The notes under the pieces: generated by a model
Seen by the model: the letters and a program-made list of their open reading frames with translations, nothing else
Database searches by the model: none
Told to the model about the DNA's origin: nothing
Source of the DNA: an uncultured Oscillospiraceae bacterium
GTDB taxonomy: Bacteria > Bacillota > Clostridia > Oscillospirales > Oscillospiraceae
Length of the DNA: 64,000 nt
Direction: 5' to 3'
NCBI GenBank assembly: GCA_944385675.1
Contig: CALWYD010000004.1
Span: 1-64,000 of the forward strand
Translations under genes and position numbers: made by a program
Part shown: piece by piece, positions 9,730 through 18,538 of the stretch
Numbering within the stretch: position 1 is the first letter of the stretch
Layout: the number at the start of each line of letters is the position of its first letter

Positions 9730-10331
9730 AAATGCTTTAAAAAGGTCCGGCGGTGGATTGGACTGGGGCCATAGGTACGCAGTAACTCATAGTGAAGCTT
9801 CGTCCCATAGCCCTTGTGACGCTCAAAGGAGTACTGGGGATACTGCTCAGCCATCTCCACCATACAGCGATCCCTACTCACCTTTGCCAAAATAGAAGCG
9901 GCAGCTATAGAGGCTGACAAGCTATCTCCCTTTACAATACAGATATGTTCTGTGGAAATGGCCGCTGTTTTCCCCCGATCCCGGTTTCCATCAATGAGAG
10001 CCAGTTCCGGTTTCTGCGCCAATCCGTCTATGGCCAGCTGCATGGCTTTTATCCTTGCGCTGAGAATATCTGTACGGTCAATCTCCTCCGCCGATACGCT
10101 GGCCACCGACCAGCACAGCGCTTTTTGTTGGATGACGGAAAACAACTGCTCTCGTTTTTTCTCAGTAAGCTTTTTGGAATCGTTCAGCCCCGGAACCTCC
10201 GCTCCAACAGGCAATATCACAGCCGCGGCATACACCGGGCCGGCCAGAGGGCCCGCTCCCGCCTCATCGCAGCCGCAAACCAGTTTTTTCCCCCGGGCGG
10301 CCGCCTCCCGCTCATACTGCCAGAAATCCAT
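9726..10331 (-). CDS. rnhB: ribonuclease HII, with altered GRG motif
   Basis: A 201-aa type 2 RNase H that incises at ribonucleotides in DNA. The active-site acids D22 and E23 (CDEAG), the internal acid in ALIDGN and a downstream catalytic Asp (VSRDRCM) are present. The GRG motif that reads the RNA-DNA junction in characterised enzymes (GxGRGPLAGPV) here reads G25-A26-G27; the arginine is replaced by alanine. Length is normal. It lies 12 nt after rbgA, the usual order, and overlaps yraN. Confidence 0.94.
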   Translation of the reverse strand: MDFWQYEREAAARGKKLVCGCDEAGAGPLAGPVYAAAVILPVGAEVPGLNDSKKLTEKKREQLFSVIQQKALCWSVASVSAEEIDRTDILSARIKAMQLAIDGLAQKPELALIDGNRDRGKTAAISTEHICIVKGDSLSASIAAASILAKVSRDRCMVEMAEQYPQYSFERHKGYGTKLHYELLRTYGPSPIHRRTFLKHL

Positions 10332-10343
10332 CTCTCCGCCTCC

Positions 10344-11222
10344 CTACTGCTTCTGAGGCACCTCAAGGGTGAACCGTCCCAGCTTCCCTCCGCGGTACTC
10401 GTCCAGCAGAGTTCGGGCCATCCGCTGGGTGTCCCACTCTCCACCGGAAATCCGCATCCCCCGTTTTTGCGCACAGGCCTCCAGTAGACGGTAGCCATAA
10501 GAAATGTCGTTTTCCTCCCCCTCCCGGCCAGGCAATTGGGAGAGCTTATAGCTCTCCATCAGGGCCTGGGGATAGCGGAGGGCCAAAAGGGACATCAGAT
10601 GGCACCCCAGGGTCTCCACGTCCATAATTTCATCCTTTACTGCCCCTGTAAAGGCCAAATACATGCCGATTCTATCATCCTCAAACTTTGGCCACAGGAT
10701 ACCGGGAGTGTCCAGGAGATCCAAACCGCCATCCACATTCACCCACTGCTTTCCCCGAGTGACACCCGGCCTATCTCCCGCTTTGGCAGACTTTTTTCGG
10801 GCCACCTTGTTAATAAAGGTAGACTTGCCCACATTGGGTACCCCCACCACCATGGCCCGCACAGGGCGCCCCACCTGACCTTTTTCCCTCCAACGGGCAA
10901 TTTGCTCCCCCAGGGCCTGGCGCACCATAGAGGAAAACTGTTGAATCCCCCGCCCGCTTTTGGCGTCTGTCTCCAATACAGCGTAGCCCAAAGACCGAAA
11001 TTTGTCCGCCCAAAGGCGATTCATGGCGGGATCCGCCTGATCCGCCCGGTTGAGTACAATCAGTCGAGGCTTCCCCACACACAGCGTATCAATATCCGGA
11101 TTGCGGCTGGACACCGGAATTCGGGCATCTACAATCTCCGCTACAAGATCTACGTTTTTCAAATCGGCCTCAATCTGCCGTCGGGTCTTGGTCATATGGC
11201 CAGGATACCACTGAATATTCAT
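10344..11222 (-). CDS. rbgA: ribosome biogenesis GTPase YlqF/RbgA
   Basis: A 292-aa circularly permuted GTPase needed for late 50S assembly in Bacillus. The permuted motif order is visible: G4 (LNRAD), then the P-loop GVPNVGKS, then G3 (DTPG). A C-terminal helical domain follows. It sits between rplS and rnhB as in Bacillus. A terminator after rplS (11248-11277) separates it from the ribosomal gene, so transcription may depend on read-through or on an unseen promoter. Confidence 0.95.
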   Translation of the reverse strand: MNIQWYPGHMTKTRRQIEADLKNVDLVAEIVDARIPVSSRNPDIDTLCVGKPRLIVLNRADQADPAMNRLWADKFRSLGYAVLETDAKSGRGIQQFSSMVRQALGEQIARWREKGQVGRPVRAMVVGVPNVGKSTFINKVARKKSAKAGDRPGVTRGKQWVNVDGGLDLLDTPGILWPKFEDDRIGMYLAFTGAVKDEIMDVETLGCHLMSLLALRYPQALMESYKLSQLPGREGEENDISYGYRLLEACAQKRGMRISGGEWDTQRMARTLLDEYRGGKLGRFTLEVPQKQ

Positions 11223-11247
11223 GCATGCCCCTCCTCTTCCATTCCTA

Positions 11248-11277
11248 CGAAAAAAGGAGCGGTAAACACCGCTCCCT
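11248..11277 (-). terminator. rplS terminator
   Basis: An 8-bp stem GGAGCGGT/ACCGCTCC (11256-11263 with 11268-11275) with a 4-nt loop is followed on the minus strand by six T residues. It is only 10 nt after the rplS stop codon. Confidence 0.8.
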
Positions 11278-11287
11278 TTCCTGTGGA

Positions 11288-11629
11288 TTACAGGGCCTCT
11301 TTGACCTTGGCCGCCTTGCCTACGCGGTTGCGCAGATAATACAGCTTGGCGCGGCGAACCTTACCATGGCGCACAACCTCAATCTTCTCAATGGAGGGAG
11401 CATGGACAGGAAACACCTTTTCCACCCCAATCCCGTAGGAGATACGGCGGACAGTGAAAGTCTCCTCAATTCCGCCATGCTTTTTGGCAATGACGGTTCC
11501 CTCAAAGATCTGGATACGCTCACGGTTTCCTTCTTTTACCCGCAGGTGGACACGGATGGTGTCGCCCACTTCCACTACGGGCGGCTCAGCCTTTTTGTAC
11601 TTCTCAGTAAACGCCTGCATCAAATCCAT
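11288..11629 (-). CDS. rplS: 50S ribosomal protein L19
   Basis: A 113-aa ribosomal protein at the 30S-50S interface. Family signatures include [24 protein letters not shown] and the basic C-terminus with KLYYLR. Length matches the family. It is expressed from its own promoter (11726-11754) with a leader of about 90 nt and is closed by its own terminator. The start has a strong ribosome site (ACAGGAGG). Confidence 0.97.
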   Translation of the reverse strand: MDLMQAFTEKYKKAEPPVVEVGDTIRVHLRVKEGNRERIQIFEGTVIAKKHGGIEETFTVRRISYGIGVEKVFPVHAPSIEKIEVVRHGKVRRAKLYYLRNRVGKAAKVKEAL

Positions 11630-11649
11630 TTTCTTTTCCTCCTGTTATA

Positions 11650-11718
11650 TAGGCGTTCATGCCGGCTTGTCCCGCCTTTCTCAATCAAAGGCACCGCAGA
11701 GGACCGCCCGTTCTCAGA
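11650..11718 (-). promoter_or_regulatory. rplS leader, possible L19-type leader hairpin
   Basis: The leader between promoter and start codon contains a stem GCCTTT/AAAGGC (11674-11679 with 11687-11692). Structured L19 leaders are known in Firmicutes, but I could not confirm the conserved fold by eye. Confidence 0.3.
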
Positions 11719-11754
11719 CTATGGTATCATACCATAGCTGCAGTGGAATTGCAA
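11719..11754 (-). promoter_or_regulatory. rplS SigA promoter with palindrome over the -10
   Basis: TTGCAA (11749-11754) and TATGAT (11726-11731) on the minus strand with a 17-bp spacer. The -10 lies inside a perfect palindrome at 11719-11737 (two 9-bp arms around one base), which could be a protein-binding operator or simply a cruciform-prone start region. Confidence 0.65.
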
Positions 11755-11769
11755 GGTTTTTTTCCCTTT

Positions 11770-13440
11770 TTATCCTGCCAATTGCTCTGCCAGGCGGAAA
11801 TAGCCGCAGCTATCTTTTTCCTCCCATATTTTTCCTATATAGGTCCCATCCTCATAGCATACCGCATACTCCTTCTCTTGTGTTTGTTCCACAAGGACAG
11901 GGAAAATACTTTGCCCATCATAATAATACAGGGCGTCAAAACTTTCCACCCGGTTGCTCTGTGCGTTCCATGCGCGGTACATGGGATCAGAAGGCAGCGG
12001 TGTAACAGACGGCAGCGCAGCTTCCTTATTCATAAATACCAGCAGTCCTGTAAACGCCCAGTCGCTCTCTGTGCAGCCGTGAATGTGTTCATGCCAATAG
12101 AAATTCTGATTTGGCAGGCGTGAGGGTTCCATCCCCAATATGCCCACCCGCACACCGGTGGTACTCTTCAGGGTGGAAAAGTCCTCTTTCAGCGCCTGTA
12201 GAACCGCTCGGCCAGCCTGCTGGTCATTATACCAAGTGTCCCGATAGTCCCCAATCTCTGATGCTCCCGCCAAGCAAAACACCAGGGCCGTTAAGGCCGA
12301 CAGTACCGCAGGACCGGCCCGTTTTGTGGGCAGTCTCTCCCAAAGCAGTAAAATTAGTCGATCGCACACCAGAGCTATCCCCGGGAAAGAGGACACCGCC
12401 CCCCGTAGGGAAAACCACGGGTTTTCCAGAATCAAAAAAGGGGTAACCGGGGCTACCGCCAAAAGAAGTCCGGCCAGCAGGGTCAAGGCGCTGCCCCGTC
12501 CCCTCTGCTGCTCCCGGGGCAGTCCCCAGCGCCATGCCACCCAACCGTACAGGGCGCACAGGGTCGCAGTGATAAAAAACCACACCACTAATTCCCCTGA
12601 CAATACCAGCCGTGCCCCTCTGACAAACCCTTTTACCAAGGTATAAAAAGTTCCCTGGGTAAACACCTCCTTAATCTGGCCCAAAATGTCAGGAAGGAAC
12701 GTGTTCCAATAGTAATCTGAACCTGGCAGCATCAACTTGGCGCGGCTTCCATATACCCCAGCAGCAGACAGGAGCGTGGTTGCCTTCAGATAAAGCCCCG
12801 CTGCCGGGAGACACCATAGGGCCAACAATGCCCTCCCTCTTCTATGCCGTATCTCCAAACACCCCATGCCCAGAACCAGGGTCATGGCCAGCACCCCGGA
12901 CTGCTCATAAAACCCGAAAGGTAAAATTACGGCGACCGCAAACAGCCCTCCCCGGTACCAGCCGCCCCTGTCCAGCCACCATCCAAAGCACCACCCGGCC
13001 AGACAGGCACACAGCAACCCCACCACCACACGAGTAGCCGCGGACATCCAGTAGGTACCCTCAACCCCCAGCGGCAGCAGCGCCATCACCACGGGAAAAA
13101 CAGGGCCCAGGGCAAAATAGCGGGACAACAACCTGAGCATCAATACCACGGAGACCGCGTACATTCCGCAAATAAGGGCCACTCCCACAATCATGTGGTC
13201 AAACATGGGGCTCCACACAAAGTAATCCGCCACCCCTGCCAAGGGACGGGATGCCAGAATTCCCACTGTCTCCGCCAGGGTTGCAAAGTCAAACTTAGAC
13301 GCATAGTTGTGATACTGGATATAGTCATCCAACTGCGGCCAGTACTGTATCCCAAAGGCGCAGGCCCGGGTCAATAGCAGCAGGAATACTGTACCTCCCA
13401 CTGCCCAGTCCCTTCGGATAACCCGCGTCTGCTCAGACAC
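11770..13440 (-). CDS. polytopic membrane protein, glycosyltransferase GT-C-like
   Basis: A 556-aa integral membrane protein with about 10-11 hydrophobic segments and a C-terminal soluble tail of about 130 residues. An acidic pair in the first extracytoplasmic loop (QLDDYIQY, near residue 37) recalls the catalytic loop of GT-C glycosyltransferases, and the layout resembles GtrII/glucosyltransferase-domain membrane proteins. This assignment is tentative and the substrate is unknown. It overlaps the nif3-like gene by 8 nt and so belongs to the trmK-nif3 operon. No signal peptide other than the first membrane helix. Confidence 0.75.
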   Translation of the reverse strand: MSEQTRVIRRDWAVGGTVFLLLLTRACAFGIQYWPQLDDYIQYHNYASKFDFATLAETVGILASRPLAGVADYFVWSPMFDHMIVGVALICGMYAVSVVLMLRLLSRYFALGPVFPVVMALLPLGVEGTYWMSAATRVVVGLLCACLAGWCFGWWLDRGGWYRGGLFAVAVILPFGFYEQSGVLAMTLVLGMGCLEIRHRRGRALLALWCLPAAGLYLKATTLLSAAGVYGSRAKLMLPGSDYYWNTFLPDILGQIKEVFTQGTFYTLVKGFVRGARLVLSGELVVWFFITATLCALYGWVAWRWGLPREQQRGRGSALTLLAGLLLAVAPVTPFLILENPWFSLRGAVSSFPGIALVCDRLILLLWERLPTKRAGPAVLSALTALVFCLAGASEIGDYRDTWYNDQQAGRAVLQALKEDFSTLKSTTGVRVGILGMEPSRLPNQNFYWHEHIHGCTESDWAFTGLLVFMNKEAALPSVTPLPSDPMYRAWNAQSNRVESFDALYYYDGQSIFPVLVEQTQEKEYAVCYEDGTYIGKIWEEKDSCGYFRLAEQLAG

Positions 13441-14233
13441 CGGCGTACACCTCCCGGTGGCATGCGGACACTTCCACCCGCACTCCAGGCAGTCTGGCGC
13501 GTAAGTACTCAGCCAGCGGACCCACTACCACATTCTCTGTGGCAAAATGGCCCGCATCTATCAGGGTCACTCCCAATGCCCTGGCCTCCAGGTATTGATC
13601 GTATTTTACATCAGCGGTGACGAAGGTGTCGCACCCCTTCTCCACAGCATCGCGGAGCATAGAACCACAAGCTCCTCCTCCCACCGCCACCTGCTGTACC
13701 AGATGTCCTCCATCCGCCACCCGCACCGATGCAGCTCCCAACTGCCCCTTCACATAAGATGCATACTCGGCCGCCGTGAGCCCCATCTGGTGCACACGCC
13801 CTACCCGGCCAATTCCATAGGGGCGGCCCTGGCAGTCAACCCCGTCCTGGTGCAGCTGCTCAATCTCTTCAAGGCCCAGAACCCGCGCCAAGCAGTCATT
13901 AACTCCGCCCTGGGCCGCATCTAGGTTGGTATGGGCACAGATCGCCCCAATCCCTCGCTCCGCCAGTAAAAGCACTTTCTCCCCTGTCACATCCCTGTCC
14001 GTCACAGACTTAAGGGGATGGAAAATGACCGGGTGGTGGGATACGATGAGGGTACAGCTCAGAGATGCGGCCTCTAAAATAACTTCCCTCGTAATATCCA
14101 GAGCCACTAAAATGCCCTCCGCCTCTTTGTCCTCCCGTCCCACCAACAGGCCGGCGTTGTCAAAATCCATCTGAGTGTCAAAAGGTGCCCATTGGTCCAG
14201 CAGCTGGCGCACCTGAAGCAACGTTACTGCCAC
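13433..14233 (-). CDS. Nif3-like dinuclear metal centre protein
   Basis: A 266-aa member of the Nif3/YqfO family (GTP cyclohydrolase I type 2 homologues). The metal-binding blocks are visible: SHHP (about 64-67), HTNLD (about 100-104) and the C-terminal GHFATE. It lacks the central domain that lengthens the 370-aa Bacillus YqfO. Function in bacteria is not settled. It overlaps trmK by 10 nt; the trmK-nif3 pairing is very common in Firmicutes. Confidence 0.92.
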   Translation of the reverse strand: MAVTLLQVRQLLDQWAPFDTQMDFDNAGLLVGREDKEAEGILVALDITREVILEAASLSCTLIVSHHPVIFHPLKSVTDRDVTGEKVLLLAERGIGAICAHTNLDAAQGGVNDCLARVLGLEEIEQLHQDGVDCQGRPYGIGRVGRVHQMGLTAAEYASYVKGQLGAASVRVADGGHLVQQVAVGGGACGSMLRDAVEKGCDTFVTADVKYDQYLEARALGVTLIDAGHFATENVVVGPLAEYLRARLPGVRVEVSACHREVYAGV

Positions 14234-14928
14234 TTATCCCACTCCTCCTTCATATGCCCCAAGTCATTTAGGATCTCTTTTAATTCCTCCCGGTGCCTTG
14301 CCGCACTCTCCTGAGAAGACCGTTCCAGGCCCTCCAGGGCCCGCCTTAGTTTCCTCATCCACCCCTCTAACCAGACCCCTCGCAGAGGATGAGGTGTATT
14401 CTTCCCCGCCCACAGTTCCGCCATTGAACGGTAACCCATTTCCCCTGCCCGGACGCTCCATGCAGTGTAAAGTGAATCTCCTTCCTGGGCCAATTCTTCG
14501 GTGACAATACGGTAACCATGCTCTGCCAGCCACTGACGCAGGTCGCTCATGGAGGACATGGGTTGGAGCACCAGCGGTACATTTTGCTCTCGCGTCCAAG
14601 GCGCTGCAGAGAGAATACCGGCAATGGTTTCCCCGCCCATTCCTGCAATCACTACTCCGTCCGTCTCGTCAGGGCGGATCCCTTTCAGTCCGTCGCATAA
14701 CCGAAAGGTAATCTGCGGGGTTACGCCGTATTCTCGGGCTGTCTGGCGCGCCCGTTCCAGCGGGCCCTGTCGCAGATCAGCGGCAATGGCATGGGGAATA
14801 TGCCCCGACAAAATCAGTGCTGTGGGCAGATAGGCGTGGTCGGTCCCAATATCCGCCAACCTGGCCCCCCGGGGCACCAGACCGGCCACCATGGCCAGAC
14901 GGGGAGACAACTCTATCGTTGTGCGCAT
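14224..14928 (-). CDS. trmK: tRNA (adenine-N1)-methyltransferase TrmK
   Basis: A 234-aa SAM-dependent methyltransferase that makes m1A22 in tRNA. The SAM-binding motif (LADIGTDHAYLP, residues about 24-35), the second acidic motif (AADLRQGPLERA) and the family signature VIAGMGGETI are visible. A helical C-terminal domain completes the usual size. It is the first gene of the trmK-nif3-membrane protein operon. Confidence 0.93.
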   Translation of the reverse strand: MRTTIELSPRLAMVAGLVPRGARLADIGTDHAYLPTALILSGHIPHAIAADLRQGPLERARQTAREYGVTPQITFRLCDGLKGIRPDETDGVVIAGMGGETIAGILSAAPWTREQNVPLVLQPMSSMSDLRQWLAEHGYRIVTEELAQEGDSLYTAWSVRAGEMGYRSMAELWAGKNTPHPLRGVWLEGWMRKLRRALEGLERSSQESAARHREELKEILNDLGHMKEEWDKWQ

Positions 14929-14990
14929 AGCTCCTCCATAATTACGTGCGTTCTATCGCTCCAGCTACAGCTTCCGCTACGTTCCTCCAT

Positions 14991-15026
14991 AAAAAACGGG
15001 GGCGGAAATCCGCCCCCGTTTTTTTC
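14991..15026 (-). terminator. terminator of the DUF1858 gene
   Basis: A 10-bp GC-rich stem (14997-15006 with 15009-15018) has T runs in both directions. It directly follows the DUF1858 stop codon. Confidence 0.85.
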
Positions 15027-15230
15027 TTACTCTCCAGCGGCGATCATGGCGTTCACTTTCGCCAGCAGATCTTCAACCTCTACGCCGTGGACCATGCATG
15101 CCTGTTCCACTGTTTCACCCCGGGAAGCAGGGCAGCCCAGGCAGTGCATCCCGATACCCATAAACAGCGGGGCGGTCTGGGGAGCGATGGTCAGAATATC
15201 ACCGATAATGGTGTCTTTTGTAATCGTCAT
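15027..15230 (-). CDS. DUF1858 domain protein (redox disulfide type)
   Basis: A 67-aa protein that is one DUF1858 domain, with the typical MHCLGCPASRGET stretch (C30 and C33, CxxC). Such domains accompany hybrid-cluster proteins and other redox enzymes and may carry a redox-active disulfide; no such partner is nearby here. It is monocistronic, with its own promoter and a strong terminator. Confidence 0.85.
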   Translation of the reverse strand: MTITKDTIIGDILTIAPQTAPLFMGIGMHCLGCPASRGETVEQACMVHGVEVEDLLAKVNAMIAAGE

Positions 15231-15264
15231 AGCAGGATTCCTCCATTTTTCTTGGGATGGGGAT

Positions 15265-15293
15265 AGTATATCCTATCCCGCGCTCTTTTTCAA
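15265..15293 (-). promoter_or_regulatory. SigA promoter of the DUF1858 gene
   Basis: TTGAAA (15288-15293) and TATACT (15265-15270) on the minus strand, spacer 17 bp, about 35 nt upstream of the start codon. Confidence 0.7.
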
Positions 15294-15357
15294 TATAAAA
15301 TCTTAAAAATCCCCTCCTGTGTCCTGCCTCTGATAGAGGTAACCTTCCCAGCAAGGT

Positions 15358-15393
15358 ACAAAAAGGAGCGCACCCCATAAAGGCGCGCCCCCT
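15358..15393 (-). terminator. lysS terminator
   Basis: A 10-bp stem with two mismatches (15365-15374 with 15382-15391) is followed on the minus strand by a run of five T residues. It lies about 50 nt after the lysS stop codon. Confidence 0.65.
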
Positions 15394-15441
15394 TTGGGGA
15401 GGGATATAATTTTGTGGCGTCCCACTGAACTATATGACAAG

Positions 15442-16941
15442 TCAGTCCAGCGGCTTCATTGTGGGGAACAAAATGACCTCACGAATGGAATCAGAGTTGG
15501 TCAGCAGCATGACACACCGGTCAATGCCGATACCCAAGCCGCCTGTGGGAGGCATGCCGTACTCCAAGGCAGTGAGGAAATCCTCATCCATCATGCCGGC
15601 CTCGTCATCTCCCTTGTCTCGCAGTTCCACCTGCTTTTGGAAGCGCTGGCGCTGGTCAATGGGGTCGTTGAGTTCGGAAAAGGCGTTGCCCATCTCGCTG
15701 TGGCAGATAAACAGCTCAAACCGCTCAGTGAGGCGGGGATCCTTAGGCGAGCGCTTGGCCAGAGGAGAGACATCCACTGGGTGCATCGTAATAAAGGTAG
15801 GCTGAATCAGCTTTTCCTCCACCCGTTGGTCAAAGACCTCATACAAGGCGTTGCCCCAGGTCTTGTCTGCCGTCTCAGGCAGTTCCACTCCAATGGATTT
15901 GGCGGCAGCCACAGCCTCCTCATCCCCCGGGATGGCCATAAAGTCAATCCCCGTGTATTGCTTGACTGCTTCATGCATGGGCAAACGCGGCCAGCCCGGT
16001 GTCAGGTCAATCTTTTCTCCCTGCCACTCCACCTCATAGGTACCCAAAATCTTCTTAGCAGCGGAGGAAAGCAGATCCTCAAAGAGATCCATCATGTCAT
16101 TGAAATCAGCATATGCCTGGTAAAGTTCAATGGTGGTAAATTCCGGGTTATGCTTTGGATCCATGCCCTCATTGCGGAAAATACGCCCAATTTCGTATAC
16201 CCGATCCATCCCGCCCACAATCAGCCGCTTCAGGGGCAGCTCAGTGGCAATACGCATATACATATCGATGTCCAGGGTGTTGTGGTGGGTGATAAAGGGC
16301 CGGGCAGTGGCGCCGCCGGAAATGGTGTTTAAGACAGGGGTCTCCACTTCCATAAACCCCCGACCATCCATAAACTCCCGAACGTGCTTAATAAACTGGG
16401 AGCGAATTATAAAATTCCGCTTTACCTCCGGGTTAACGATCAGATCCACATACCGCTGCCGATAACGCAGTTCCGTGTTGGTCAGACCGTGGAACTTCTC
16501 CGGCAGGGGCAGAAGGGATTTGGACAGCAGGGTCACCTGCTCCACCCGTACAGACATCTCGCCCCGCTGGGTACGGAAGACCACGCCCTTTACCCCGACA
16601 ATATCACCGATATCATATTTCTTAAAGCGGGCATACTCTTCCTCATCCATCTCATCCCGGCGGGCATAGAGCTGGATACGGCCTGTCTTATCCTGTAAAT
16701 CGCAGAAAGATACCTTGCCCATCCCCCGCTTGGACATCAGTCGGCCTGCCAGAGAGACATGACTGCCCTCCATGGCATCGAAGTTCTCCTTAATGGCGGC
16801 GGAGTCGCTATCGGCCTGATAGCGTGTAATCTGAAAAGGATCCTTCCCGCTTTCCTGCAGTTCTCGCAGCTTGTCCCGCCGGATCTGAAGAAGCTGGGAC
16901 AAATTAGGCTGCTCAGCAGCCTGCTGCTTGTTCTCGGCCAT
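15442..16941 (-). CDS. lysS: lysyl-tRNA synthetase, class II
   Basis: A 499-aa class IIb synthetase: N-terminal OB-fold anticodon-binding domain (about 60-170), then the catalytic core with motif 2 ([18 protein letters not shown]) and motif 3 (GLGIGIDR). A GTG nine nt further upstream abuts the ribosome site AGGAG and cannot use it, so the ATG at 16941 is the start. It lies 44 nt downstream of greA, a common pairing, and is probably expressed from the greA promoter. No T-box was seen. Confidence 0.96.
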   Translation of the reverse strand: MAENKQQAAEQPNLSQLLQIRRDKLRELQESGKDPFQITRYQADSDSAAIKENFDAMEGSHVSLAGRLMSKRGMGKVSFCDLQDKTGRIQLYARRDEMDEEEYARFKKYDIGDIVGVKGVVFRTQRGEMSVRVEQVTLLSKSLLPLPEKFHGLTNTELRYRQRYVDLIVNPEVKRNFIIRSQFIKHVREFMDGRGFMEVETPVLNTISGGATARPFITHHNTLDIDMYMRIATELPLKRLIVGGMDRVYEIGRIFRNEGMDPKHNPEFTTIELYQAYADFNDMMDLFEDLLSSAAKKILGTYEVEWQGEKIDLTPGWPRLPMHEAVKQYTGIDFMAIPGDEEAVAAAKSIGVELPETADKTWGNALYEVFDQRVEEKLIQPTFITMHPVDVSPLAKRSPKDPRLTERFELFICHSEMGNAFSELNDPIDQRQRFQKQVELRDKGDDEAGMMDEDFLTALEYGMPPTGGLGIGIDRCVMLLTNSDSIREVILFPTMKPLD

Positions 16942-16985
16942 ATTGACCACTCCTATCTGTATCGGCCCGAGGCCGTAATCTGTAG

Positions 16986-17459
16986 TTACCGCTCTACTTT
17001 GAGTACCTGATACTCCACTGGACCGGCGGGCGCATCCACAGTGACGTGATCCCCCTCCACTTTACCCAGCAGCGCCTTACCAAAGGGAGAATCCTCCGAA
17101 ATCGCTCCATTCATGGGGTCGGCTTCCTGTGAACCTACAATTTTGTAGGTCTGTTCTTCATTGAATTCTTTATCCAGTACAGTGACTGTAGAACCCAGTC
17201 GGATATAGTCTCCCTCGTGCTCCTCTTCCTCAATGACCACGTAATTGGACAGGATATCCTCCAGTTCAGCCATACGGGAGTAAAGTTTTCCCTGCTCATT
17301 TTTTGCCTCATCGTACTCGCTGTTCTCTGACAGGTCGCCGAAAGAGCGGGCCTCCTTAATTAGTTCAGCCACTTCCTTCTCCCGCACCGTTTTCAAGTAG
17401 TTCATTTCCTCCTGCAGCTCCTTGAGCCGCTGGGGGCTTAACTTGTATTCCTTTGCCAT
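16986..17459 (-). CDS. greA: transcription elongation factor GreA
   Basis: A 157-aa factor that reactivates backtracked RNA polymerase by stimulating transcript cleavage. The N-terminal antiparallel coiled coil carries the acidic tip D42 and E45 ([12 protein letters not shown]), and the C-terminal domain has the FKBP-like fold ending in YQVLKVE. The frame extends 25 codons upstream, but those residues lie in the leader and are not GreA-like. The ribosome site is weak (AAAGGTG about 12 nt upstream). A leader of about 200 nt precedes it. Confidence 0.96.
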   Translation of the reverse strand: MAKEYKLSPQRLKELQEEMNYLKTVREKEVAELIKEARSFGDLSENSEYDEAKNEQGKLYSRMAELEDILSNYVVIEEEEHEGDYIRLGSTVTVLDKEFNEEQTYKIVGSQEADPMNGAISEDSPFGKALLGKVEGDHVTVDAPAGPVEYQVLKVER

Positions 17460-17657
17460 AGTTGCCTGCACACCTTTCCAACAATATGCCCGGAATCTAT
17501 CCGGGCTTATCAGCCATAAATATGTCACACACATGGCACCCTACGGGCAATTAAATTGCCCCGGGACAACGGGGAAAATTCCCTAAAAATCCGCATTTGA
17601 ACAAAGCGAAACTGCCCTGAAAGGCATTTCTTTCAAGGCGGTCAGCTTTGTTCAGTA
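17460..17657 (-). promoter_or_regulatory. greA-lysS structured 5-prime leader
   Basis: The transcript from the promoter at 17664-17692 runs about 200 nt before the GreA start codon. It can form three separate hairpins: a long imperfect one (17599-17653, with perfect 9-bp outer arms GAACAAAGC/GCTTTGTTC), a palindrome with 8-bp arms (17545-17561) and a 7-bp stem (17488-17506) near the ribosome site. No T tract follows the hairpins and no T-box motif is present. In E. coli the greA leader yields the GraL small RNAs; a comparable role here is only a guess. Confidence 0.5.
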
Positions 17658-17663
17658 CGAAAT

Positions 17664-17692
17664 ATTATATGTTTTTCTGTCTGATCTGTCAA
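17664..17692 (-). promoter_or_regulatory. consensus SigA promoter of greA-lysS
   Basis: TTGACA (17687-17692) and TATAAT (17664-17669) on the minus strand, 17-bp spacer: a full consensus match. The -35 overlaps the TGA stop codon of the upstream 253-aa gene. Confidence 0.9.
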
Positions 17693-18450
17693 GTAATTTT
17701 TAATCCACCTCTGGGCAACCGTCCCCCCTCCCACAATGCCGCCAGCAGAGGAAGGCGTTCTCTATCCTCCGGTTCCAGGGCAGGGGCAGTCAACGTCAGA
17801 CCAGCCAAATCAGGCTGGGAACCATAAAGGCGAAGCGCCATTCCCTCCCTGCCCCGCTTTTCTGGAATATCTCCCGGCCCAAAACATACATCTACCGGAG
17901 TAAACTCCTCCTTTGGCAACACCGGAACACCGAACTCCTGCCGCAACCACTCTGCCAAGGCTTGCCCTCCCACCGGCGCATCAATGACCAACCTTCGTAC
18001 CTGAGCACACAGCTCCACGGCTGTCCGAGCCAGCTCCTGGCCAGCGCGAGGCCCTCGGAGAGCCACTTCCGACCGGTCCGGCGCCAGCCCTTGGCGCTCC
18101 AGCGCCCCCAAGGCCAGCAAAGCCCCTTGAGAACGGAGAAAACCCATGGGATTTACCGGGGACAGACCACACTCAGACATCAGTTCCCACCCCTGAAATT
18201 CCTTCGGAGCCAATGTGCGCAGAACCCCGCCCTGCCGCAGCGTCCGACCTGCTCGCTTGAGCTTCCGCCGTGCTAACCACCCCTCCGGATCGGCCCGCAC
18301 CTGAAGTACTCTCAACCCATACAGCTCTCCCAGTTCTGCTTTCCCTCCTCCTCCTCGTTCTAAAATCAACTGGCCCAGCAATTGGAAATCCCCCTTTCTA
18401 GACACTGCATCGCGCACACGCCTCTTGCGGCCACCTGTCTTTCCGTCCAA
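17689..18450 (-). CDS. hypothetical protein, 253 aa
   Basis: I do not recognise this protein. The frame codes for up to 253 aa, rich in Gly, Leu and Arg, with no signal peptide and no clear membrane helix. Segments such as the Leu/Arg-rich middle and an MALRLYGSQ stretch suggest an alpha/beta soluble protein. The furthest start is TTG at 18450 with no ribosome site; GTG codons about 12-16 residues in are alternatives, so the N-terminus is uncertain. It lies between the cstA terminator and greA, and its stop codon doubles as part of the greA -35. Confidence 0.65.
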   Translation of the reverse strand: MDGKTGGRKRRVRDAVSRKGDFQLLGQLILERGGGGKAELGELYGLRVLQVRADPEGWLARRKLKRAGRTLRQGGVLRTLAPKEFQGWELMSECGLSPVNPMGFLRSQGALLALGALERQGLAPDRSEVALRGPRAGQELARTAVELCAQVRRLVIDAPVGGQALAEWLRQEFGVPVLPKEEFTPVDVCFGPGDIPEKRGREGMALRLYGSQPDLAGLTLTAPALEPEDRERLPLLAALWEGGRLPRGGLKIT

Positions 18451-18480
18451 ACTTATGCAGTGATTTCCCTTCTTATCTCT

Positions 18481-18522
18481 ATAAAAAAGAGGATCCGGAA
18501 TATCCCGGATCCTCTTTTAACT
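18481..18522 (-). terminator. cstA terminator
   Basis: A perfect 12-bp stem (18487-18498 with 18505-18516) is followed on the minus strand by a run of T residues, 16 nt after the cstA stop codon. Confidence 0.88.
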
Positions 18523-18538
18523 AAAATGGATGAAAAAT

